Part shown: one piece after another, positions 1 through 9,242 of the stretch
Layout: each line of letters opens with the position of its first letter
Position numbering within the stretch: the stretch's first letter is position 1
Origin: Rhodoblastus sp963748385
GTDB lineage: Bacteria; Pseudomonadota; Alphaproteobacteria; Rhizobiales; Beijerinckiaceae
NCBI GenBank assembly: GCA_963748385.1
Contig: CAVVIQ010000010.1
Span: 186,001-250,000, forward strand
DNA length: 64,000 bases
Direction: 5' to 3'
The notes under the pieces: model-generated
What the model saw: the letters and a program-made list of their open reading frames with translations, nothing else
Databases searched by the model: none
Told to the model about the DNA's origin: nothing
Program-made: the position numbers and the translations under genes

Positions 1-304
1 CGACAAAATCCTCCACCTCCTCGTCGGCGAAAATATTGCCCAGCGACAGCATGGGGACGGCATGCGCGATCTTGGCGAATTTCTCTGCCGGCGCCGCGCC
101 GACCTTCCTGCTCAGCGACTCCTCGTCGGCGAGCTGAGGAAAAAGTTTTTCCAGCGCCTCATAGCGGCGGCGCAGGGCGTCATATTCGGCGTCGGAGACG
201 ACCGGCGCGTCCTGCTGATAATAGGCGCGGTCATGGGCGGCGATTTCCTCGCCCAGTTTCCGGTGTTCCGCACGGGCGGATTCGAAATTCGTCTGCTTCG
301 ACAT
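1..304 (-). CDS. ligA: NAD-dependent DNA ligase, N-terminal part (cut by window edge)
   Basis: The reverse strand from the ATG at 302-304 reads open to the window edge, giving about 101 residues. The adenylation-domain N-terminus is recognisable: a helical Ia region followed by VSDAEYDALRRRYEALE, then the HAVPMLSLGNIFADEEV segment that precedes the catalytic lysine motif of LigA (the lysine itself lies beyond the edge). LigA seals nicks in replication and repair using NAD+. Only the 5' end is present, so the BRCT and zinc-finger domains cannot be assessed. The assignment rests on family recognition and is firm for the part that is visible. Confidence 0.88.
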   Translation of the reverse strand, partial: MSKQTNFESARAEHRKLGEEIAAHDRAYYQQDAPVVSDAEYDALRRRYEALEKLFPQLADEESLSRKVGAAPAEKFAKIAHAVPMLSLGNIFADEEVEDFV

Positions 305-476
305 GAAGCGAAACTAACCAAAAATTCCCCTGGTGGCGAGATTGCTCGACAGCGGCGCGGCCAGCGTTTGGGCGCCGAGCGGATTTGCTCCATGGTCTTT
401 CCCCAGGTTTGATTTTCGCCGCCGGATTGGCCAAGCGTAGCCGTGCGGTATAAGCGGACGCTTCTGGAGGTGACGA

Positions 477-1169
477 ATGGCGCTCGTTCTTTTTTCCGGC
501 GGACAGGATTCGACGACCTGTCTCGCCTGGGCTCTGGAGCGTTTCGAGCGGGTCGAAACCATCGGTTTCGATTATGGCCAGCGCCATGCGATCGAACTCG
601 GCCAGCGCGCGGTTCTGCGCGAGGCGCTGGCCGGGCTGAAGCCGCAATGGGCGCAAAGACTGGGGCCGGACCATGTGCTGGAGCTTTCGGCTCTGGGCGC
701 GATTTCCGACACCGCGCTCACCTCCGCAAAAGCCATCGAAATGGGCGAGAAAAATCTGCCCAATACGTTCGTGCCCGGCCGCAACCTGATCTTTTTGACC
801 TTCGCGGCGGCATTGGCCTATCGACGAGGCCTGAAACGCATCGTCGGCGGCATGTGCGAGACCGATTTTTCCGGCTATCCCGATTGCCGCGACGACGCGA
901 TCAAGGCGATGCAGGTCGCGCTCAACATCGGCATGGAGAGCCGTTTCGTACTGGAAACGCCGCTGATGTGGCTCGACAAGGCGCAAACCTGGGCCTTGGC
1001 GCAGGAACTTGGCGGCCAAGCTTTGGTCGAGGCGATCGTCGAGCATAGCCACACCTGCTATCTCGGCGAACGCGGCGCCCGCCACGCCTGGGGCTATGGC
1101 TGCGGCGAGTGCCCCGCCTGCCGGTTGCGTTCGGAAGGTTTCGAGAGATGGAAGAAATCGGGGAAGTGA
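477..1169 (+). CDS. queC: 7-cyano-7-deazaguanine synthase QueC
   Basis: The 230-residue protein opens with the PP-loop ATP-binding motif SGGQDST (residues 7-13). It ends with the zinc-binding cysteine set (C194, C209, C212, C215) typical of QueC. QueC converts 7-carboxy-7-deazaguanine to preQ0 with ATP and ammonia, in queuosine biosynthesis. The start at 477 is supported by a GGAGGTGA ribosome-binding site ending a few bases upstream. Length matches the family. It stands alone here, since no other que gene is in view. Confidence 0.95.
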   Translation: MALVLFSGGQDSTTCLAWALERFERVETIGFDYGQRHAIELGQRAVLREALAGLKPQWAQRLGPDHVLELSALGAISDTALTSAKAIEMGEKNLPNTFVPGRNLIFLTFAAALAYRRGLKRIVGGMCETDFSGYPDCRDDAIKAMQVALNIGMESRFVLETPLMWLDKAQTWALAQELGGQALVEAIVEHSHTCYLGERGARHAWGYGCGECPACRLRSEGFERWKKSGK

Positions 1170-1294
1170 AGCAGGGCGGCGCGGATTTTTGGCAACGACC
1201 ACACTGGCCTGAAGCGGAAAACTGCGAAGGCCAGGATCGCAACGGCTGACGAGCGGCGCCAGCGCCCGGACGCGACGCGCAACCGCCGCCTTAT

Positions 1295-1311
1295 TTTAGA
1301 ATTTATCTAAA
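1295..1311. promoter_or_regulatory. Irr box / iron control element (candidate)
   Basis: The 17-base sequence TTTAGAATTTATCTAAA is a near-perfect inverted repeat. It differs at one position from the Irr-box consensus I recall for Rhizobiales (TTTAGAA-N3-TTCTAAA). It lies about 85 bp before the start of an operon with an FTR1-type iron permease, where an iron-responsive operator is expected, and an irr gene is present at 10372-10881. The palindrome is seen directly; binding by Irr is inferred. Confidence 0.7.
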
Positions 1312-1394
1312 AAGCGGCGATTCGTTTGTTCGGTGATGTTGCGCCTGCAAGAAGGATGTCGTCCGTTCCATCCTTTCCGCGACCCCAAGGCCCC

Positions 1395-2291
1395 ATGTCG
1401 GCGACGAAACGTTTCCTTCCCTTTTTCCTCGCAGCCCTCAGCGCGGCGGCCGTCGCAGCGCAAGCGCGCGCCCAGGACATATCGTCAGGCCGATATTACG
1501 AGCTCGAAACCAAATATCTCTTCGGCTTCACCGACGGGACCGACATCGGCGGCGAGGGAGAAAATGAAGTCGAGGCGGAAACCACCGCCGGACTGGGCAT
1601 GCAGGGCGGATCCTATCGGGCGATCGAACAGGAATTCGAATTCGAAAGCGTCCCGTCGCAATATTGGGGCTATGAGGCAAGCGCCCATTTCCTGTCGCAG
1701 CAGATCGACGGCGTCGCGGGGCTGGACAATCTCGACCAGACGACTTTTTCCGGCCTGTCATGGAAACCCAAATTTCTCATCATCGGACGCGGGCCGGGAA
1801 ACCCGATCGGTCTGTCGATTTCGGTGCAGCCCGAATGGGGACGGATCGACGGAACCAGCGGCGCCCATTCCACAAGTTTCAGCATGGAGACGCGTCTCGC
1901 CGCCGACACCGAACTGATCCCGAACATGCTCTATGCCGCGACGAACCTGATTTACGCGCCCGAGATCGCGCGCGGCCCCGCCGATTCGAGCTGGAGCCGG
2001 TCGTCGGGCTTTGGCGCCACCGCGGCCATGGCCTATCGAGTCGCGCCCAAGGTGACCCTCGGCGGCGAGGCGGAATATTATCGCGCCTACGGCGGGTTCG
2101 GCTTCAACACGCTCGATGGATCGGCCTTCTATCTCGGCCCGACCCTCCATATACAGTTCAGTCCGAAAATATTCCTCGCCGCCGCATGGTCGGCCCAGGT
2201 CGCCGGTCACGCCCAGAGCCAGCCCGGCAATCTCGACCTGAGCGATTTCACGCGGCAGCGCGCCAATCTGAAAATCGGCTTCGAATTCTAA
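1395..2291 (+). CDS. Outer-membrane beta-barrel protein of the iron-uptake operon
   Basis: A 298-residue protein has a clear signal peptide (FFLAALSAAAVAAQARAQ), then a glycine/aromatic-rich beta-strand pattern and a terminal phenylalanine (KIGFEF), as outer-membrane barrels have. The start at 1395 (MSATKRF) is chosen because it places the signal peptide at the N-terminus. It is first in a tight operon with a cupredoxin-like protein (gap 32 bp) and an FTR1 permease, behind a candidate Irr box, so a role in moving iron or copper across the outer membrane is plausible. I do not recognise a named family. Confidence 0.75.
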   Translation: MSATKRFLPFFLAALSAAAVAAQARAQDISSGRYYELETKYLFGFTDGTDIGGEGENEVEAETTAGLGMQGGSYRAIEQEFEFESVPSQYWGYEASAHFLSQQIDGVAGLDNLDQTTFSGLSWKPKFLIIGRGPGNPIGLSISVQPEWGRIDGTSGAHSTSFSMETRLAADTELIPNMLYAATNLIYAPEIARGPADSSWSRSSGFGATAAMAYRVAPKVTLGGEAEYYRAYGGFGFNTLDGSAFYLGPTLHIQFSPKIFLAAAWSAQVAGHAQSQPGNLDLSDFTRQRANLKIGFEF

Positions 2292-2323
2292 AAACACGAT
2301 CCGCATCCGGTCAGGAGACCCAA

Positions 2324-2656
2324 ATGAAAATCGTCCGAACCGCCGCAGCTCTCGCCCTGGCCGTCCTCTGGGCCGCGCCTGCCCCGGCGCAACAGGCGGC
2401 CGTCCACATCACGATCAAGGACCACAGGTTCTCGCCGCCCGCGCCGCACGCTCCGGCCGGCCAGGCCTTCGCCATCGTGGTGAAGAATCTCGATTCCACC
2501 GCTGCGGAATTCGAGAGCAAGACGCTTCGCGTCGAAAAAGTCGTGGCGCCGGGCGGCGAGATCACCATGCAGATCCGCCCGCTCAATCCCGGACGCTATC
2601 ATTTCTTCGACGATTTCCACCAGGACACGACCGAAGGCGATCTGATAGTCGAATAA
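2324..2656 (+). CDS. Periplasmic cupredoxin-like protein
   Basis: A 110-residue secreted protein with signal peptide (ALALAVLWAAPAPAQ) followed by a cupredoxin-type beta-sandwich. The pattern ITIKDHRFSPP, VVKNLDSTAAEFES and GRYHFFDDFH is typical of the cupredoxin_1 domain linked to FTR1/EfeO iron systems. Such proteins are thought to oxidise or present ferrous iron to the permease. It lies 10 bp before the FTR1 gene. The mature protein has histidines but no obvious Cys ligand, so it is not a classical type-1 blue-copper protein. Confidence 0.82.
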   Translation: MKIVRTAAALALAVLWAAPAPAQQAAVHITIKDHRFSPPAPHAPAGQAFAIVVKNLDSTAAEFESKTLRVEKVVAPGGEITMQIRPLNPGRYHFFDDFHQDTTEGDLIVE

Positions 2657-2666
2657 GGAAACGACG

Positions 2667-3500
2667 ATGCTGGGCGCACTGATCATTGTCTTTCGCGAAG
2701 TCATCGAGGCCGGCCTGATCGTCGGCATTGTGCTGGCCGTCACGCGCGGCGTGCCGCGTCGCGGGCTTCATGTCGCCGCCGGCCTCGCGGCGGGCCTGCT
2801 TGGCGCAATTCTTGTCGCGGTTTTCGCGGGAAAACTGGCGAACGCCTTTTCCGGCGCGGGACAGGAGATTTTCAACGCCGGCGTGCTCGCCCTCGCCGTC
2901 GTCATGCTCGGCTGGCACAATATCTGGATGGCGAGCCATGGACGCGAAATGGCGGCGAACCTCAAAAGCGTGGGCCAGGCTGTCGCGGAAGGGTCCAGGA
3001 CGCTCACGGCGCTGTCGATCGTCGTCGCCGTCGCCGTGCTTCGCGAAGGTTCCGAAGTCGTCCTCTTCCTCTATGGGATCGTCGCCTCGGGCGCCGCGGG
3101 TTTCCATGAATTGCTGTTGGGCGGAGCGATCGGGCTGACGCTCGGCGCGCTGCTGTCCGCCCTGATGTTCCTGGGGCTTGTCGCCATCCCGGCGCGCCAT
3201 CTTTTTGCCGTCACCACGACGCTGATCACGTTCCTGGCCGCCGGTATGGCCGCGCAATGCGTCGTGTTCCTGCAACAGGCCGGCTATGTTTCGGCGCTGT
3301 CGCGAACCGTATGGGACACGTCTTCCGTCCTGCCGGACGACAGCCTGCCGGGACGCGTCCTCCACACCCTGTTCGGCTATGTCGACCAACCCTCGGGCAT
3401 GCAATTGACGGTTTATCTGTCCGTGCTCATCGCGATTTTCGCAGCCACGAAACTGGCTTCCCCGAAACGCGAAAGCCGTAAGCAAGTCTCGATGGCGTAA
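2667..3500 (+). CDS. FTR1-family high-affinity iron permease
   Basis: A 277-residue polytopic membrane protein. It carries both signature RExxE motifs that bind iron in the FTR1/EfeU family: R10-E11-x-x-E14 in the first helix and R126-E127-G-S-E130 in a central helix. The family imports iron, usually after oxidation of Fe(II). It is the last gene of the three-gene operon behind the candidate Irr box, consistent with iron-limited expression. Several hydrophobic segments are visible across its length. Confidence 0.93.
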   Translation: MLGALIIVFREVIEAGLIVGIVLAVTRGVPRRGLHVAAGLAAGLLGAILVAVFAGKLANAFSGAGQEIFNAGVLALAVVMLGWHNIWMASHGREMAANLKSVGQAVAEGSRTLTALSIVVAVAVLREGSEVVLFLYGIVASGAAGFHELLLGGAIGLTLGALLSALMFLGLVAIPARHLFAVTTTLITFLAAGMAAQCVVFLQQAGYVSALSRTVWDTSSVLPDDSLPGRVLHTLFGYVDQPSGMQLTVYLSVLIAIFAATKLASPKRESRKQVSMA

Positions 3501-3577
3501 TTCCCTTTGCCCGCGCGTCGCGCTGCCCGCCGATCGGAGCGATCCGGCCTCGGGCGCCAGACGTTGGAATTTCGCCG

Positions 3578-4432
3578 TCAAGCCCGCTCAGCCCCGATCT
3601 TCTCGCGGAACGGGTGGGCCGGATAGGCGCCCAGAATCCGCACCTCCTCCGAGAAGAATTTCAGTTCCTCCAGCGCCAGCGCCAGATTTGGGTCTTCCGG
3701 GTGGCCTTCGACGTCGACCAGGAACTGGGTCGCGGCGAATTCGCCGTTGACCATGTAGCTTTCCAGCTTGGTCATGTTGACGCCATTGGTGGCGAAGCCG
3801 CCGAGCGCCTTGTAGAGCGCCGAAGGCACGTTGCGCACGCGGAAGACGAAAGTGGTGATCATCGGCCCTTCGCCCCGGGGCTCGTCGCGCGGCTCGCGCG
3901 AAAGAATCACGAAGCGCGTGGTGTTGTGGTCCTCGTCCTCGACAAAACGGGCGAGCACGTCGAGCCCGTAGATTTCGGCGGCGAGCAGCGGCGCCAGCGA
4001 AGCGCGGCTCTTGTCGCCCCATTCCGCCACCTCGCGCGCCGAGCCCGCGGTGTCGCCGGTGGCGACCGCTTTCAGATTGTATTTCCTGATGATCTTGCGG
4101 CATTGCCCCAGCGCGTGGACATGGCTGTAGACGCTGCGCAGATCCTCGATCTTCGCGCCCTTGAGGCCGAGCAGGTGGAAATGGATCGGCAGAAAATATT
4201 CGCCGATGATGTAAAGGCCGGAGCCGGGCAGGAAATGATGGATGTCGGCGACCCGGCCGGCGAGCGAATTCTCGATCGGAATCATGCCAAGCTGCGCCCG
4301 CCCTTCCGAAATCGCGGCGAAAGCCTCCTCGAAACTCGCGCAGGGCAAGGTGTCCCAGCCCGGATAGACATCGGAGCAGGCGATGTGGGAATTGGCCCCC
4401 GGCTCGCCCTGATAGGCAATGATCTTCTTCAT
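3578..4432 (-). CDS. pheA: Prephenate dehydratase
   Basis: A 284-residue monofunctional prephenate dehydratase, making phenylpyruvate for phenylalanine synthesis. It starts YQGEPGANSH, contains the catalytic TRF signature (HNTTRF) and ends in an ACT domain (TTFVFRVRNVPSALYKALGGF, then the LESY segment) for feedback control by phenylalanine. Its ATG overlaps the stop codon of kdsB by four bases (ATGA), so translation is probably coupled. The kdsB-pheA order is common in Rhizobiales. Confidence 0.94.
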   Translation of the reverse strand: MKKIIAYQGEPGANSHIACSDVYPGWDTLPCASFEEAFAAISEGRAQLGMIPIENSLAGRVADIHHFLPGSGLYIIGEYFLPIHFHLLGLKGAKIEDLRSVYSHVHALGQCRKIIRKYNLKAVATGDTAGSAREVAEWGDKSRASLAPLLAAEIYGLDVLARFVEDEDHNTTRFVILSREPRDEPRGEGPMITTFVFRVRNVPSALYKALGGFATNGVNMTKLESYMVNGEFAATQFLVDVEGHPEDPNLALALEELKFFSEEVRILGAYPAHPFREKIGAERA

Positions 4433-5169
4433 GTCCGACTCTTCAGGATGGCTCGCGCCCGCTCCAGGTCCTCGGGCGTATCGACGCCGAGCGGCGCGGC
4501 GTCGACGATTTCGACGTCGATGCGCATGCCGGCTTCGAGCGCCCGCAACTGCTCCAGCTTCTCGCGTTTTTCCAGCGCCGAGGGAGGCAGGGCGACGAAA
4601 CGCTCCAGCGCCGCGCGGCGATAGGCGTAGAGACCGATATGGTGGAACAGGTCGCCCTCGCCCCATGGCGCGGTGGCGCGGGTGAAATAGAGCGCGCGCA
4701 GACGCGTCGGCCCGAGCGGCGAACCGACCGCCTTGACCACATTGGGATTGGTCCGCTCGTCCTCGCGCGCGATCCGCGCGGCGAGTGTCGCGATATCGAC
4801 CGCCGGGTCGGCCAGAGGCGCGAGCGAGGCCCGCACGCTTGCAGGCTCGATGGTCGGCAGGTCGCCCTGCAGGTTGACGATCACGTTAAAACGGCGCCCG
4901 GGGTCGAAAATGTCCAGGGCGGCGGCGATGCGGTCGGAGCCCGAGGGCAGGCTCGCGTCGGTGACCACCGCCTCGCCGCCGGCGGCGCGCACGGCCGCCG
5001 CGATTTCCGGCCCGTCGGCGGCGACCAGCGCCGGCCCAATTCCCGCCTCCACCGCCCGGCGCCAGACCTGGACGATCATCGGCGCGCCGCAGATGTCGGC
5101 GAGCGGTTTTTGCGGAAGCCGCGTCGAGGCGAGACGGGCGGGAATGACGATGAGGACTTGCTGGGGCAT
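4429..5169 (-). CDS. kdsB: 3-deoxy-manno-octulosonate cytidylyltransferase
   Basis: A 246-residue nucleotidyltransferase beginning VIPARLASTRLPQKPLADI, the KdsB nucleotide-binding signature, with the later VNLQGDLP and HIGLYAYRR segments. It activates Kdo as CMP-Kdo for lipopolysaccharide core assembly. It overlaps pheA by four bases. Length is as expected for the family. Confidence 0.94.
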   Translation of the reverse strand: MPQQVLIVIPARLASTRLPQKPLADICGAPMIVQVWRRAVEAGIGPALVAADGPEIAAAVRAAGGEAVVTDASLPSGSDRIAAALDIFDPGRRFNVIVNLQGDLPTIEPASVRASLAPLADPAVDIATLAARIAREDERTNPNVVKAVGSPLGPTRLRALYFTRATAPWGEGDLFHHIGLYAYRRAALERFVALPPSALEKREKLEQLRALEAGMRIDVEIVDAAPLGVDTPEDLERARAILKSRT

Positions 5170-5411
5170 GAGGAGGATCGCCGGCGAAAACGTCCCTGGA
5201 CTTGGTTTCGCCGCTTATACGTGTCGCCCTGCGCAAGGCAAGGCGTTTATCCGGGGCGAAAGCAGGGGCAGCCAAGCTCCCGCATCCGCCGCCCGACGAC
5301 GCCGGTCGCGGGTCTTCGGATGAGGACGCGGATTTTCACCTTTCCAGCCAAGGGCTGCGGGGCTATTTCTGTCACGTTCCACAGTCCTGCAGCCCGACGA
5401 CGGGAGCCGCC

Positions 5412-5852
5412 GTGACCTCGCGCGATGTCAGCACGTTTTTTCCTGGCGACCGGGATCGATCGACGCACGATCTCATCCAGGAAATCCTGTTCGCGCGCGC
5501 CGACCACGCGAAATTCATGAGTTTCGTTCAGGACGACGCCGTCTTCACCATGACCGGACAGATCTACGATTATCCGTTCAGCGGCGTCTATCGCGGCAAG
5601 GACAATATTCTCGACCTGCTGCGGCGGATCGACGCCGAGATCGAGATGAGCGACCACAAGATCCTCAATCTGGTCGTCGATGGCGACCGGACGGGCTTGC
5701 GGCGCAGCGTCCGCATCCGCCACCGCGGCACTTCCGCCGCGCGCCCGCTGATCGTCGCCAATTTCGTCACCCTTCGCGACGGCCGCATCGCCGAGCTCTA
5801 CGAATATGTCGACACCGTCTGGCTGAAGCAGATGTCCGGCGACGCGGACTGA
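5412..5852 (+). CDS. SnoaL/NTF2-like cystatin-fold protein
   Basis: A protein of about 146 residues with the NTF2-like layout: an N-terminal helix, then FMSFVQDDAVFTMTG, YRGKDNILDLLRRI and a C-terminal VANFVTLRDGRIAELYEYVDT strand, as in SnoaL/ketosteroid-isomerase-like proteins. I chose the GTG start at 5412 because a GGGAG box lies just upstream and the domain begins soon after; the frame stays open further upstream to an ATG at 5202 with non-family-like sequence. Substrate cannot be told from sequence. Confidence 0.75.
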   Translation: MTSRDVSTFFPGDRDRSTHDLIQEILFARADHAKFMSFVQDDAVFTMTGQIYDYPFSGVYRGKDNILDLLRRIDAEIEMSDHKILNLVVDGDRTGLRRSVRIRHRGTSAARPLIVANFVTLRDGRIAELYEYVDTVWLKQMSGDAD

Positions 5853-6113
5853 CGCGCGCTCAGAATGACGTTTCCCCTACGTCACGGATCGCATCGCGAT
5901 TTCGTGCTGGCGAAGAACCCGTCTGATCTGAAAATACCAAATCACAACCGGGCCGAACCGCCGTGCATCGATTACGTGGCAATGGACTGACGGGAGCCGC
6001 CTCATTTCCCTTCTCTTTGGGTCAGGAACCGTTTATGCTTCGGACAAAGCTCGCCGGATGGATTTATTCGCGCGGGGGTGTTGTTGATTAACCGGTCGGT
6101 TGGGGAGAAGCAG

Positions 6114-6785
6114 ATGAAAGCCAAAATTTTCGGCTTGGCTGCGGTCGCGGCGATGGTCGCTCTCGCGCCGCAAGCCTCCGCGACGCAATTGCTGGTCAAT
6201 GGCGGGTTCGAGAACTTCCAGATAACCTCAAGCTATTACAACATTGGCAGTGAGCCCGGCACTAACGGGGGCGGTCCCGATAATCCGGTTCCTGCCGACT
6301 TCGGTTGGACCGTCAGCAACGGCAATGTCGATATAGTCAGCTATCAACCTGGTGCTTATGGTCCCGCCCCGACGAACGGCGGCTCCTATGGCCTTGACCT
6401 GGTGGGCTATGGCTCGACCGGTGAGATCAGCCAGACCTTCAATACGACGGCGGGCGTGACCTACGATGTGAGCTTCGTCTACAAGTCGAACCCCGGCGTG
6501 ATTGATCCGACAGCTAATGTCCTGCTCGATGGAAATTCGATCGGCTCCGTGACCGGGGGGACGGGCTGGCAGACGTTCACCTACTCGTTCGTGGGGACCG
6601 GCGGCGTAGAGACCTTCGCCATCAACGAGACATATGGATATAACAACGGCGGCGTCTTCCTGGACAATGCCTCCATTTCCCCGGTTCCGGAACTTTCGAC
6701 CTGGGCGATGATGCTCGCCGGTTTTGCGGCGCTCGGCTTTGCCGGTTACCGTCGGACGAAAGCGACCGCGTTCCTTCGGACTTGA
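6114..6785 (+). CDS. PEPxxWA-CTERM sorting-domain protein
   Basis: A 223-residue exported protein with a signal peptide (LAAVAAMVALAPQASA). It has a DUF642-like beta-rich body starting LLVNGGFE and a C-terminal PEP-CTERM-type tail: VPELSTWAMML, a hydrophobic helix, then basic residues (YRRTK). Such proteins are sorted by exosortase/archaeosortase-type enzymes in exopolysaccharide-producing bacteria. No exosortase is in this window. A strong GGGGAGAAG ribosome-binding site precedes the ATG at 6114, and a terminator follows. Confidence 0.85.
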   Translation: MKAKIFGLAAVAAMVALAPQASATQLLVNGGFENFQITSSYYNIGSEPGTNGGGPDNPVPADFGWTVSNGNVDIVSYQPGAYGPAPTNGGSYGLDLVGYGSTGEISQTFNTTAGVTYDVSFVYKSNPGVIDPTANVLLDGNSIGSVTGGTGWQTFTYSFVGTGGVETFAINETYGYNNGGVFLDNASISPVPELSTWAMMLAGFAALGFAGYRRTKATAFLRT

Positions 6786-6810
6786 GGGTTTCAACGGTTA
6801 GGGATTGAGA

Positions 6811-6834
6811 AACCGCCCTCTTGGGGCGGTTTTT
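6811..6834 (+). terminator. Rho-independent terminator after the PEP-CTERM gene
   Basis: The stem AACCGCCC / GGGCGGTT with a short loop is followed by a T run (TTTTCGTTTT). It lies 25 bp after the stop of the PEP-CTERM gene. Confidence 0.85.
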
Positions 6835-6888
6835 CGTTTTGATCCAACGGGGTTCCGCAGGCCGCGCTGCAATCTCGTGGAAATTTCG

Positions 6889-8277
6889 TCACAACTCGAA
6901 GCTCTGGCCCAGCTCCGGCATGATCGCCTCGGCCGGGCCGATTTTTTCCGCGAAAGCCCGCATGGCCGTTTCCTCGCCGTGGACGAGAAAGGTCCGGCGG
7001 GGATTGGCTTTTTCGCGCCAGGCGAGAAGTTCGGCCTGATCGGCATGGGCGGAAAAGCCGTTGATGGTGTGGATATGGGCGCGAACCGAAATATTCTCGC
7101 CAAAAATCGTCACATGCCTGGCGCCGTCGATGATCTGGCGCGCCAGGGTGCCCTCGGCGGCGAAGCCGACGAAGATCACGCTGGAGTCGCTGCGGTCGAG
7201 ATGGCGCAGCAGATGGTGGCGGACCCGGCCGCCCGTGCACATCCCGGAGCCCGCGAGAATGACCGCGCCGCCGCGCAAAGTGTTCAGCGCCATCGACTCC
7301 GCCTTTTCGCGGGTGAAGCGCAGGCCCGGCAGCCCGAAGGGATCGACATGTTCGGCGAACAGCCGAGCCGTTTCGTCGCCATAGCATTCGGGATGCTTGC
7401 GGAAGATTTCCGTCGCCGAAATCGCCATGGGCGAGTCGAGAAAGACCGGCAGCGACGGCGGCAGCCTGTTCTGCTCCACGCCCTCGCGCAGACAGAACAA
7501 AAGGTCTTGCGCCCTCTCCAATGCGAAAGTGGGAATGATGACGACGCCGCCGCGCCGGAACGCCTCGTTCAGCGCCTGGTAGAATTCCTCGACCGAGGCC
7601 TCGAAGGGACGGTGGAGGCGGTCGCCATAGGTCGTCTCCATCACCGCGACGTCGACATCGCGCGGCGGGTCGGGATCGCGCAGCAGGGGCCGGCCGGAAT
7701 TACCGATATCGCCCGAAAACAGGATGCGCCGCGCGACGCCGTTCTCCTCCGCCTCGACCAGAACGCTCGCCGAGCCCAGAATATGGCCGGCGTCGAAAAA
7801 GGTCGCCGTCAGGCCCGGCGCGAGGTCGATGGCGCGGCCATAGGCCGCGACCCGCCCGAAACGGTCGAAGACGTCCATGGCGTCGAGCAGGGAATAAAGC
7901 GGCGCGACCGCCTCGCCGTCTTCGCGGTTTTTTTCGCGCAGCCGGGCGTGGAAACGCGCCTCTTCCTCCTGAAGATGGGCGGCGTCGATCAGGACGAGGC
8001 GCGTCAGCTCGCGGGTGGCGGCAGTGGCCAGGATCTCGCCGGCAAAGCCGCGGCGCGCGAGCAAGGGCAGGCGCCCGCAATGGTCGAGATGGGCGTGGGT
8101 CAGCAGGACGAAATCGATCTCGTTCGCCGCGAAGCCGAAGGCTTGCGCATTCTCCTCCTCGATCCGCCGGCCGCCCTGATAGAGCCCGCAATCGACCAGA
8201 ATTTTTAATCCCGCCGCCTCCAGCAGATGGCAGGAGCCGGTGACGCCGCGATCGGCGCCGTGAAAGGAAATTCTCAT
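6889..8277 (-). CDS. MBL-fold / beta-CASP RNA-processing-type metallohydrolase
   Basis: A 462-residue protein with the metallo-beta-lactamase core. Motif 2 is HAHLDH, preceded by the DCGLYQGG region; FSGDIG and a later SGFSAHAD-type block (NGFSAHADQ) are the beta-CASP/KH features of CPSF73/Ysh1-like nucleases. The family (bacterial YSH1-like RNA hydrolases) cleaves RNA with two zinc ions. Start at 8277 (MRISFHGADRGVTGS) is chosen because family members begin with this segment. Its ATG overlaps the stop of the upstream LOG-family gene (ATGA), implying coupling. Confidence 0.88.
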   Translation of the reverse strand: MRISFHGADRGVTGSCHLLEAAGLKILVDCGLYQGGRRIEEENAQAFGFAANEIDFVLLTHAHLDHCGRLPLLARRGFAGEILATAATRELTRLVLIDAAHLQEEEARFHARLREKNREDGEAVAPLYSLLDAMDVFDRFGRVAAYGRAIDLAPGLTATFFDAGHILGSASVLVEAEENGVARRILFSGDIGNSGRPLLRDPDPPRDVDVAVMETTYGDRLHRPFEASVEEFYQALNEAFRRGGVVIIPTFALERAQDLLFCLREGVEQNRLPPSLPVFLDSPMAISATEIFRKHPECYGDETARLFAEHVDPFGLPGLRFTREKAESMALNTLRGGAVILAGSGMCTGGRVRHHLLRHLDRSDSSVIFVGFAAEGTLARQIIDGARHVTIFGENISVRAHIHTINGFSAHADQAELLAWREKANPRRTFLVHGEETAMRAFAEKIGPAEAIMPELGQSFEL

Positions 8278-9242
8278 CGGCCCTCCCGCGCGGCGCGCTC
8301 CCAGGCCAGCAGCGAATTGTGAATGTCCCGCGCGTTCTCCGCGAACCAGAACAGGTCGCGGTCCTCGCGGTCGATCACTCCCTCGGCGACGAGAAAATCG
8401 AAATCGACCGCCCCGCGCCAGAATTCCTCGCCGACGAGAATGATCGGGATCGGCCGCATCACCCGCGTCTGGACCAGGGTCAGCACCTCGAACAGTTCGT
8501 CGAGCGTGCCGTAGCCGCCGGGAAAGGCGACCAGCGCCCGCGCCCGTTGCAGGAAATGCAGCTTGCGCAAGGCGAAATAATGGAACTGGAAACACAGGTC
8601 CGGCGTGACATAGGGATTGGGATATTGCTCGTGCGGCAGCGCGATATTGAGGCCGACGGTTTCGGCTCCGGCGTCGAAGGCGCCGCGATTGGCCGCCTCC
8701 ATGATCCCCGGCCCGCCCCCGGTCATGATCAGGGTGGCGGGCGGTTCGGCGCCGCTGTCGGCTTCGGCCGCAATGCGGCAGAATTCCCGAGCCACGTCAT
8801 AAAAGCGGCTCTTGGCGACGATCCGCTCGGCGACCGCGAGCCTCGCCGCGAGTTCCGGCGCGGCGCCGGGGCCGCCCGCGGCCTCCAGGCGGACGCGAGC
8901 CTCGTCGCGGCGCCGGCGCGCCTCGGCCGGCTCGCAGATACGGGTGCTGCCGAAAACCACGATCACATGGGCCACGCCATGGCGCTGCAGCGCCAGTTCG
9001 GTCTTGAGATAATCGAGCAGCAGGCGCTCCCCGCGCGTGTCGTCGCTGGCGAGGAAGTCGAGATCCTGGGCGGCGAGACGGTAGGAGGGCGAGGCGATGA
9101 TCCGCCGCACCCGTTCCGGCGCCAGCGGGTCTTCGGCGGCAGATTTGGGCTGGTCGCTCGGCAGGGGCTCGCGCCGCCTGCGCGGATGCGCCGGCGCCGG
9201 AATTCTGGGATCGCCCTTGGGACCTTTTGGATCTTCGCTCAA
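8274..9242 (-). CDS. LOG-family (TIGR00730) Rossmann-fold protein
   Basis: A 322-residue protein with the LOG motif PGGYGTLDE and an upstream GGGPGIMEAANRGA nucleotide-binding segment. Members are cytokinin riboside 5'-monophosphate phosphoribohydrolases or related nucleotide 5'-monophosphate nucleosidases. The N-terminal 60 residues are proline- and basic-rich and not part of the domain. It is co-transcribed with the MBL-fold hydrolase by a four-base overlap. Confidence 0.87.
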   Translation of the reverse strand: MSEDPKGPKGDPRIPAPAHPRRRREPLPSDQPKSAAEDPLAPERVRRIIASPSYRLAAQDLDFLASDDTRGERLLLDYLKTELALQRHGVAHVIVVFGSTRICEPAEARRRRDEARVRLEAAGGPGAAPELAARLAVAERIVAKSRFYDVAREFCRIAAEADSGAEPPATLIMTGGGPGIMEAANRGAFDAGAETVGLNIALPHEQYPNPYVTPDLCFQFHYFALRKLHFLQRARALVAFPGGYGTLDELFEVLTLVQTRVMRPIPIILVGEEFWRGAVDFDFLVAEGVIDREDRDLFWFAENARDIHNSLLAWERAAREGR

